DNA of 11,831 nucleotides, from assembly GCA_037442565.1 (NCBI GenBank), contig JBBIQA010000145.1:1-11831 (forward strand). The letters are read 5' to 3'. This DNA comes from PALSA-911 sp037442565 (GTDB lineage Bacteria; Pseudomonadota; Alphaproteobacteria; Acetobacterales; Acetobacteraceae). Both the position numbers and the translations under genes were made by a program. Positions 6,834 to 11,831 of the stretch are shown here, in pieces; the first letter of the stretch is position 1; the number at the start of each line of letters is the position of its first letter. Below the pieces are notes generated by a model. That model did no database searches, had not been told where the DNA came from, and was given only the letters and a program-made list of their open reading frames with translations.

Positions 6834-7697
6834 ATGGATGACATGACGGAAATCACCGGATTGCGGCACTATCCTCTGGCTAGGCGGGGCTTCCTGATGA
6901 CCGGCCTGATCAGCGGCTTCACCCTGGCGACGGTGCGCGCCGAAGCACAGGCGATCCACACCGACACGAACGGCCTTGTCGCCGGCGAGGTGCAGATCGA
7001 TGCCGCCGACGGCAAGATCCCGGCCTATTTCGCCCGGCCGGACAAGCCCGGTCCGTTCCCGACCATCCTGGTGATCGAAGAGATCTTCGGCGTTCACGAA
7101 TACATCAAGGATATCTGCCGCCGCTTTGCAAAAGCAGGATATTTGGCCGTCGCGCCGGAGCTGTACGCACGCCAGGGCGACCTGTCGAAGATGACCGATG
7201 TCGCCCAGATCCTGCGTGACGTGATCTCCAAGGCGCCGGACGCGCAGTTGATGAGCGACCTGGACCTCACCGCCGCCTGGGCCGCCAAAAACCACGGCGA
7301 CCCGGCGAAGCTTGCGGTTACCGGCTTCTGCCGCGGCGGGCGCGCCACCTGGCTCTATGCCGCGCACAACCCGGCGCTGAAAGCCGCCGTCGCCTGGTAC
7401 GGCCCGATCGGCGGTGCCACCAGCGCGATCCAGCCGAAGACGGTGCTCGATATAGCGGATCAGATACACTGCCCGCTGCTGGGGCTCTACGGCGGCAAGG
7501 ATGGCAGCATCCCCGTCGATCAGGTTCGCGCCGCCGAAGCGAAGGCGCGCGCCGCCGGCAAGACGGTGGAGATCGTGATCTATCCCGATGCCGGCCATGC
7601 GTTCCATGCCGATTACCGCCCCAGCTACGTCAAGGACGCCGCCGAGGACGGCTGGCAGCGGGCCTTGGCCTGGTTCAAGAAATACGATGCGTCGTAG
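6834..7697 (+). CDS. Dienelactone hydrolase family protein with Tat-type signal
   Basis: This is a 287-residue alpha/beta hydrolase of the dienelactone hydrolase (carboxymethylenebutenolidase-like) family. The Cys-Asp-His triad is visible: Cys166 in GFCRGG, Asp223 in GGKDGSIP and His255 in AGHAFHAD. Glu83 in IEEIFG matches the family glutamate that holds the cysteine. The N-terminus has a twin-arginine motif, ARRGFLM (16-22), then a hydrophobic stretch (about 21-33) and a plausible Ala-X-Ala cleavage site near 35-40 (VRAEAQA). It is therefore probably exported folded to the periplasm or anchored by the signal. The family hydrolyses cyclic or linear ester substrates such as dienelactone; the true substrate here is unknown, and no aromatic-degradation genes are adjacent. 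ATG 6834 is chosen for AGAGGGA (6821-6827) 6 bases before it; the upstream in-frame extension from 6780 starts in the post-terminator spacer. A 68-bp gap separates it from the next gene, with no terminator seen. Confidence 0.88.
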   Translation: MDDMTEITGLRHYPLARRGFLMTGLISGFTLATVRAEAQAIHTDTNGLVAGEVQIDAADGKIPAYFARPDKPGPFPTILVIEEIFGVHEYIKDICRRFAKAGYLAVAPELYARQGDLSKMTDVAQILRDVISKAPDAQLMSDLDLTAAWAAKNHGDPAKLAVTGFCRGGRATWLYAAHNPALKAAVAWYGPIGGATSAIQPKTVLDIADQIHCPLLGLYGGKDGSIPVDQVRAAEAKARAAGKTVEIVIYPDAGHAFHADYRPSYVKDAAEDGWQRALAWFKKYDAS

Positions 7698-7765
7698 CGT
7701 CTGACCGCCAGCCGATTATTGGCCACCCGATCTGTTAACGAGTGAAACGAAAATAGAGGTTAGCG

Positions 7766-8422
7766 ATGAATACCCGGTCCGTGCAACGTAATGGCCTAGC
7801 CGCCCTCCTGCTTCCCGCCCTTCTGCTCGCCGGCTGTGCGGAAACCCCGATGGGTCCCACCGTGCAGGTCATGCCCGGCGGCGGCAAATCCCTGGATGCG
7901 TTTGCCTTAGACCAGGCGACCTGCAGGCAGTTCGCGCAGAATGCGGTCGCCGGCCAGGCGCAAAACGCCAATGTCCGCGGCGTCGGCGCGGCCGCGCTTA
8001 CCACGGCGCTCGGCGCGGGCCTCGGAGCGGCGATCGGCGGCGGCCGTGGCGCCGGCATCGGCGCCGCCAGCGGCGCTCTCGGCGGGGCTGGTATCGGCGC
8101 GGTCACCAGTTCCAACGCCCAGCTCACCATCCAGCAGCAATACGACAATGCCTACGCCCAATGCATGTTCACACGGGGCAACGCGGTTCCCGGCTTCGGC
8201 CCGATGATGGTGCAGTCCCCGCCCCCGACCGCCAGCAGCCCTGCCCTGGTGCGTTCGGTGCAGGCAGAGCTGAACCGCCTCGGCTACACCCGCTCCGCGC
8301 CGGACGGCGTCGTCGGGCCGCAGACCAGCACCGCGATCAGCAGCTACCAGCGCGCCACCGGCATGCCGGTGGACGGCATGCCGTCAGAGGCGCTGCTACA
8401 ACGCCTGCAGGCGACCCCCTAA
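7766..8422 (+). CDS. Glycine-zipper outer-envelope lipoprotein with C-terminal peptidoglycan-binding-like domain
   Basis: The 218-residue precursor has a lipoprotein signal with lipobox LAGC (21-24), so lipidation at Cys24 is expected. Residue 25 is Ala, not Asp, so outer-membrane sorting is likely. Residues about 72-113 are a Gly/Ala-rich glycine-zipper segment like those of small envelope lipoproteins. Cys53 and Cys133 flank the zipper and could form a disulfide. A Pro/Ser-rich linker (about 150-159) leads to a C-terminal domain (about 160-215: AELNRLGYTRSAPDGVVGPQTSTAISSYQRATGMPVDG) that matches the PG_binding_1 pattern. The inferred role is a link between outer membrane and peptidoglycan; no catalytic residues are seen. 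ATG 7766 has AGAGG (7755-7759) 6 bases before it. Confidence 0.85.
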   Translation: MNTRSVQRNGLAALLLPALLLAGCAETPMGPTVQVMPGGGKSLDAFALDQATCRQFAQNAVAGQAQNANVRGVGAAALTTALGAGLGAAIGGGRGAGIGAASGALGGAGIGAVTSSNAQLTIQQQYDNAYAQCMFTRGNAVPGFGPMMVQSPPPTASSPALVRSVQAELNRLGYTRSAPDGVVGPQTSTAISSYQRATGMPVDGMPSEALLQRLQATP

Positions 8423-8468
8423 GCCAAACCCGATCGCACGCCCGAGCAGAACGAGAAGCAGAAAGACC

Positions 8469-9443
8469 ATGAAGGCAGCGATCGTTACCGAGAACGGCGT
8501 GCGGGTGCAGGACGTGGCGGAGCCGAAGCCGGGTCCGCAGCAGGTGTTGGTGCGGGTCCGCGCCGCCGGGCTGAACCGGGCGGATCTTGGCGTCGCCGCC
8601 GGGCACGCGCATGGCAGCCTCGGCGGACCCGGCACCATCATCGGCCTGGAATTCGCCGGCGAGGTGGCGGAAGTGGGCTCCGAGGTTCCGGCGCACATCA
8701 AGCCGGGGATGCGGGTGATGGCCAAGGGAGCCGGCGGCTACGCCGAATATGCCCTGGCCGATCACGGCACCGTCTGCGCGGTGCCGGGCAGCAACATGAG
8801 CTGGGAACAGGCCGCGACGCTGCCGGTGGCGCTGTCGACCATGCACGACGCGATCATGACAAACGGGGCACTGAAGCCGGGACAGAGCATCCTGATCCAG
8901 GGTGCGAGTTCCGGCGTCGGACTGATGGGAATGCAGATCGCCAAGATGATGGGCGCCAGCCTGGTGATCGGCAGTTCCACCCATGCCGGCAGGCGCGCGC
9001 GGCTGGCGGAATTCGGCGCCGATCTGGCCATCGACACCGCCGATGCCGGCTGGCCCGATCAGGTGCTGGCCGCTACCGGCGGACGCGGCGTGGATGTGAT
9101 CATCGACCAGATTTCCGCCAGCGTCGCCAACGGCAACCTGAAATGCTGCGCCATTCTGGGGCGCATCGTGAATGTCGGCCGTCTCGGCGGCACCAGGGGG
9201 GACTTCAACTTCGACCTGCATGCGGCCCGGCGCATCCAGTATATCGGCGTGACGTTCCGCACCCGAAGCATCGAGGAAGTACGGGAGATCAACCGCAAAA
9301 TGGTCACCGACCTGTGGCCGGCGGTGGAGGCCGGCAAGCTGGCCCTGCCGATCGACAAGGTGTTTCCGCTCGCCGAGGCGCCGGCCGCCCTGGCGCACAT
9401 GCAGGCGAACCAGCATTTCGGCAAGATCGTGCTGGTCTGCTGA
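8469..9443 (+). CDS. NADPH:quinone reductase-like medium-chain dehydrogenase/reductase (zinc-free)
   Basis: A 324-residue protein of the quinone oxidoreductase (zeta-crystallin-like) branch of the MDR superfamily, which reduces quinones or alpha,beta-unsaturated carbonyls with NADPH in the cytosol. Visible: the GroES-like N-terminal half with VRAAGLNRADL (30-40) and GLEFAGEVAEVG (59-70); the VALSTMHDAI helix (120-129); the nucleotide-binding turn GASSGVG (145-151); and the second strand ending SSTHAGRR (169-176), where the Arg pair could contact the NADP phosphate. GGRGVDVIIDQI (204-215) is typical of the family. The structural zinc lobe with four cysteines is absent, as expected for this branch. 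The start codon has only a weak purine-rich leader. It lies 46 bp after the lipoprotein gene on the same strand with no terminator between, so read-through is possible but a functional link is not evident. It is convergent with the next gene (24-bp gap). Confidence 0.88.
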   Translation: MKAAIVTENGVRVQDVAEPKPGPQQVLVRVRAAGLNRADLGVAAGHAHGSLGGPGTIIGLEFAGEVAEVGSEVPAHIKPGMRVMAKGAGGYAEYALADHGTVCAVPGSNMSWEQAATLPVALSTMHDAIMTNGALKPGQSILIQGASSGVGLMGMQIAKMMGASLVIGSSTHAGRRARLAEFGADLAIDTADAGWPDQVLAATGGRGVDVIIDQISASVANGNLKCCAILGRIVNVGRLGGTRGDFNFDLHAARRIQYIGVTFRTRSIEEVREINRKMVTDLWPAVEAGKLALPIDKVFPLAEAPAALAHMQANQHFGKIVLVC

Positions 9444-9467
9444 TCGCTCTGCCAACCGACGGCCGCG

Positions 9468-10175
9468 TCAGCCCTTGCCGCAAACCGACAGCGACACCGC
9501 CCCGTAGCCGCGCATTCCGCTCGGTTCGACCAGCAATTTCAGCTCGAGATTATTGATCGTGATCGATTGCTGCACCGGCAGGCCGGTCACCCTGATCGGC
9601 TGCGGCACCCAGGACTGCGTGATCGTTACCTGCGCCGTCTTGGCGGGATCCTCGGGTCCTGCCGGCGCGGATGCCGACACCAGGATCAGGCCATCGAGCA
9701 AGGCGACCGGTTCCTCCACGCCCACTCCAGCGGTCTGGATGGCGAAGCGCTTGCGCACCACCCGCCCCTCGCAGGCCCGCACCGGCGCGGCTTCGCGGAG
9801 CACCTGAGCGATCCGGTCATCCGGCACGCCGCCGGCCAGGCGCTCACGCAGCAGGTCCACCAGCTTCGCCAGCCCGCCGGCGGGCACATCGGCATCATAG
9901 CGCTTCTTCAACGCGTCCGCGGCCTGCCGGGTCTGCACCAGATCCGTCCGCAGGCGGTCGTTCTCACCCTTCACCGTGGCGAGTTGCCGAGTTAGCGAGG
10001 CGACGTCGCTTTCCAGGCCCGAGACCTCCTGGCGGGCCAGCAGAATGCCCGCCTGGTAGGACGAATAGCCGATCGCGCCAAAGCCGGCCACGGCCGCGAG
10101 CCACAGCATGCTGCGCCATACAAACTTCCGGCGCCGGCGGCTGCGTTCCCGGCTCAATCCACTCTTAAACGCCAT
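9468..10175 (-). CDS. Membrane-anchored coiled-coil protein of unknown function
   Basis: I do not recognise this 235-residue protein. It starts with a very basic tail (SRERSRRRRK, 8-17), followed by one predicted transmembrane helix (about 22-42), giving an N-in, C-out topology by the positive-inside rule. Next is a heptad-like coiled coil (about 49-95, with SGLESDVASLTRQL and NDRLRTDLVQTRQAADALKKR), then a short helical hairpin (about 100-130). A beta-rich C-terminal domain (about 133-235) has Cys135 and Cys232 at its two ends, possibly a disulfide across a small periplasmic domain. The layout resembles accessory membrane proteins of division, secretion or polysaccharide systems, but no family motif supports any of these. 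Codon usage and GC content match the neighbours, and third positions are GC-rich throughout, so it is very likely a real gene. ATG 10175 has only a weak AGG (spacing 4). It is transcribed away from the GST gene. Confidence 0.75.
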   Translation of the reverse strand: MAFKSGLSRERSRRRRKFVWRSMLWLAAVAGFGAIGYSSYQAGILLARQEVSGLESDVASLTRQLATVKGENDRLRTDLVQTRQAADALKKRYDADVPAGGLAKLVDLLRERLAGGVPDDRIAQVLREAAPVRACEGRVVRKRFAIQTAGVGVEEPVALLDGLILVSASAPAGPEDPAKTAQVTITQSWVPQPIRVTGLPVQQSITINNLELKLLVEPSGMRGYGAVSLSVCGKG

Positions 10176-10410
10176 CCGACCTACTGCAACGCTTTGAACT
10201 TGGGGCCCGACACTCGCACGGACCGAGCCATCGCCTCAATGGGCCAGGTCCGCGCCAGCTTCACGTCAGCCAAAATCAGCATGGTGGCGTGCCAGGGAAT
10301 GATCTAGCATAATCGGGGATATCCGGTGCCGGAGGGGGGGCAGAAAGCCCGCCCCTGACCCGCGGCCGAAATACCCTGCCGCCAGCGGTTCCATTCCCGA
10401 GGAGATGCAT
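10176..10410. promoter_or_regulatory. Divergent spacer between the coiled-coil gene and the GST gene
   Basis: This 235-bp spacer must hold the promoters of both flanking genes. I see a run of seven G (10334-10340) that forms the left arm of an imperfect GC hairpin with GCCCGCCCC (10347-10355) around the loop AGAAA, and a CATAAT hexamer (10308-10313) that could be a -10 on the plus strand, but no good -35 at 17 bp. I see no gene. Confidence 0.35.
10399..10404 (+). promoter_or_regulatory. Shine-Dalgarno GAGGAG deciding a TTG start for the GST gene
   Basis: GAGGAG directly abuts ATG 10405 (zero spacing), which is too close for initiation there. It is 6 bases before TTG 10411, the normal distance. 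Translation from TTG gives an N-terminus (MLRLISATPSPYARK) of the length usual for the family. Confidence 0.65.
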
Positions 10411-11046
10411 TTGCTGCGTCTGATCAGTGCCACACCGAGCCCCTATGCGCGCAAGGTGCGCATCGCCCTGGCGGAAAAGGCCATCCCGTTCGAACTGATC
10501 ACGGAAGTTCCGTGGAACAGCACAACCCAGACACCTCTGCACAACCCCCTGGAAAAGTTGCCGGTGCTGCTGCTGGAAGATGGTTCCAGCGTGTATGAGT
10601 CGCACTACATCCTGGAATGGCTGGAAGCGAAATATCCTTCTCCACCCATGCTGCCCGCTGACATCGATGGCCGCCTCGCGGCCCGGCGGGTGGAGGTTGT
10701 CGCCGACGGGGTGTGCGATGCGCTGGTGCTGCTGTTCTGGGAGCGCAACCGCGCGCCCGAGCAGCGCAGCGCCGAATGGATGGCGCGGCAGCTGCGCAAG
10801 GTGGATGGCGGCATGCGTGCCCTGGCGGACTGGGCCGGCTCCCGCGAATTCGTCATCGGCGACCGCTTCGGCCTGGCCGACATCGCGACCGGCACGGTGT
10901 GCGGCTACCTCGATGTCCGTTTCGCCGAGTATCCGTGGCGAACCCGCCACCCGAACCTGGCCGCCCTGAGCGACCGCCTGGAGGCTCGGCCATCGTTCCA
11001 GTCCTCGCGCCCGGTGGCGCAAATCATCAGCGACAAGGTGGTCTGA
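10411..11046 (+). CDS. Glutathione S-transferase family protein (YibF-like)
   Basis: A 211-residue cytosolic GST. The N-terminal thioredoxin-like domain (about 1-76) shows ATPSPYARKVRIAL with the likely thiol-activating Ser10. It also has NPLEKLPVLLLEDG with the cis-Pro before VLLL, and VYESHYILEWLE, where Glu-Ser holds the gamma-glutamyl end of glutathione. The C-terminal helical domain (about 85-205) has GDRFGLADIATGTVCGYL, the conserved folding motif with its Asp. The sequence pattern resembles E. coli YibF more than classical detoxifying classes; the substrate is unknown. The start is taken as TTG 10411 because of the SD spacing; ATG 10405 would add two residues. The downstream gene starts 3 bp after the stop, so the two are probably one operon. 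Confidence 0.9.
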   Translation: MLRLISATPSPYARKVRIALAEKAIPFELITEVPWNSTTQTPLHNPLEKLPVLLLEDGSSVYESHYILEWLEAKYPSPPMLPADIDGRLAARRVEVVADGVCDALVLLFWERNRAPEQRSAEWMARQLRKVDGGMRALADWAGSREFVIGDRFGLADIATGTVCGYLDVRFAEYPWRTRHPNLAALSDRLEARPSFQSSRPVAQIISDKVV

Positions 11047-11049
11047 TCC

Positions 11050-11831
11050 ATGCTGCCACAAGCCGTCGATTTCCGCGCCGAGGCGGATTCGCTGCATTCC
11101 CTGCTCACGACCCTGCAGGACGCGGACTGGGATCGAGCCACCCTGTTCAAGGGCTGGACCGTGAACGATATCATGCAACACCTGCACAGCGGCGACCTGA
11201 TGGCCGCCGCATCCGTGGCCGGCGCCGATCCGTTCGCGCAGATGCGGGCGGAGATGAAGGCCAGGCGCGACGGCGGCATGTCCGGCGTGGAGGAAACCCG
11301 CTACCGCCTCGGGGATCTCACCGGCCGGCGCCTGCTCGAACGCTGGCACACCACGATGGCCGGGCTTTGTGACAAGCTGTCGGCAATGCCGCCGGATGCA
11401 AGGCTGAAATGGGCCGGCCCCGACATGGGCGTGCGCATGTTCACCACCGCGCGGCAGATGGAAACCTGGGCGCACGGCCAGGCGATCTACGACCTGATGG
11501 GCACCACACGACAGCCGACGGACCGCCTGCGCAACATCGCCGAAATCGGCGTGCGCACTTATGGCTGGACCTTCGCCAACCGCCAGCGCCCCACACCGGG
11601 GCCGACGCCCCACGTGCGGTTAACCGGGCCGTCCGGCGCGATCTGGGAATGGAACGATCCCACGCCGGAAAACAGCGTGGCAGGCAACGCGCTGGAATTC
11701 TGCCAGGTCGTCACGCAAACCCGCAATGTCGCCGACACCAAGCTGAAAGTTACCGGCGAACCCGCCCGCATCTGGATGAGCCTGGCCCAATGTTTCGCCG
11801 GCCCGCCCGAGACACCCCCGCCGCCCGGCCT
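11050..11831 (+). CDS. DinB/maleylpyruvate isomerase-fold metal-binding protein (TIGR03084-like), 3' end beyond window
   Basis: An open frame of 260 codons runs from ATG 11050 to the window edge without a stop. The N-terminal half is a DinB-like four-helix bundle resembling mycothiol-dependent maleylpyruvate isomerase. LFKGWTVNDIMQHLH carries His44, and METWAHGQAIYD carries Glu138 and His142 with the ExxxH spacing of the metal-binding triad. The C-terminal half has the HVRLTGPSGAIWEWN strand pair and ends with WMSLAQCFAGPPETPPPPG, the tail pattern I associate with the TIGR03084 family, so only a few residues should be missing. The biochemical role of that family is not established to my knowledge; thiol-dependent isomerase or transferase chemistry is a family-level inference. 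AGGTGG (11036-11041), inside the end of the GST gene, lies 8 bases before the ATG, consistent with translational coupling. Confidence 0.85.
   Translation, partial: MLPQAVDFRAEADSLHSLLTTLQDADWDRATLFKGWTVNDIMQHLHSGDLMAAASVAGADPFAQMRAEMKARRDGGMSGVEETRYRLGDLTGRRLLERWHTTMAGLCDKLSAMPPDARLKWAGPDMGVRMFTTARQMETWAHGQAIYDLMGTTRQPTDRLRNIAEIGVRTYGWTFANRQRPTPGPTPHVRLTGPSGAIWEWNDPTPENSVAGNALEFCQVVTQTRNVADTKLKVTGEPARIWMSLAQCFAGPPETPPPPG

Noticed and set aside
6762..7607. 281-residue minus-strand open frame opposite the dienelactone hydrolase gene
   Set aside because: The plus-strand frame has the full Cys-Asp-His triad and a good SD; the opposite frame has no recognisable features.
7974..8110. GC-rich Gly/Ala repeat region considered as a DNA repeat or mobile fragment
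   Set aside because: It is the coding sequence of the glycine-zipper segment of the lipoprotein, with codon-level variation expected of a low-complexity protein and not a DNA repeat array.
8337..9455. 372-residue minus-strand open frame opposite the quinone-reductase-like gene
   Set aside because: It shows shadow composition and the plus strand encodes a complete MDR protein.
10308..10313. CATAAT as a -10 box for the GST gene
   Set aside because: The hexamer 17 bp upstream (TGGCGT) is a poor -35, so I do not annotate a promoter there.

Overview
The window is GC-rich chromosomal DNA with dense, codon-biased genes on both strands. It looks like an alphaproteobacterium, probably of the Rhodospirillales/Acetobacteraceae type. 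That placement is inferred from the base composition, the eukaryote-like 405-residue NADP isocitrate dehydrogenase, the PAS-HisKA-HATPase-REC-HPt hybrid kinase and the overall gene styles. No marker gene in the window settles it. I see no phage, transposon, CRISPR, tRNA or rRNA. Most of the window is metabolic, regulatory and envelope genes.

Layout. (1) 1-706 (+) is the 3' two thirds of purK (purine synthesis). It is separated by a perfect 10-bp hairpin from the convergent gene 739-1311 (-), a nucleoside 2-deoxyribosyltransferase family protein. (2) 1381-2223 (+) is an alpha/beta hydrolase of the kynurenine formamidase type, divergent from the deoxyribosyltransferase gene. Its stop codon overlaps, within the tetranucleotide CTAG, the stop of the convergent gene 2220-5201 (-), a 993-residue membrane-bound hybrid histidine kinase. 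(3) A 291-bp divergent intergenic region (5202-5492) holds a 10-bp palindrome and three GGGAAG copies spaced exactly 15 bp apart, and leads into icd (5493-6710, +), which ends at a clear rho-independent terminator. (4) Three co-directional genes follow: a Tat-signal dienelactone-hydrolase-family protein (6834-7697), a glycine-zipper lipoprotein with a peptidoglycan-binding-like domain (7766-8422), and a quinone-oxidoreductase-like MDR protein (8469-9443). (5) 9468-10175 (-) is an unrecognised membrane-anchored coiled-coil protein, convergent with the MDR gene. (6) 10411-11046 (+) is a glutathione S-transferase, followed 3 bp later by a DinB/maleylpyruvate-isomerase-fold protein of the TIGR03084 type, which runs off the right edge after 260 codons.

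The genes do not form one pathway. The best-supported co-transcribed pair is GST plus the TIGR03084-type gene. The kinase has no partner response regulator in the window and carries its own REC and HPt modules. I do not see a convincing undescribed multi-gene system. The items most worth checking are the 15-bp-phased repeats upstream of icd, the 235-residue protein of unknown function, the altered G1 box and HPt motif of the kinase, the TTG start proposed for the GST, and the compact convergent gene ends.
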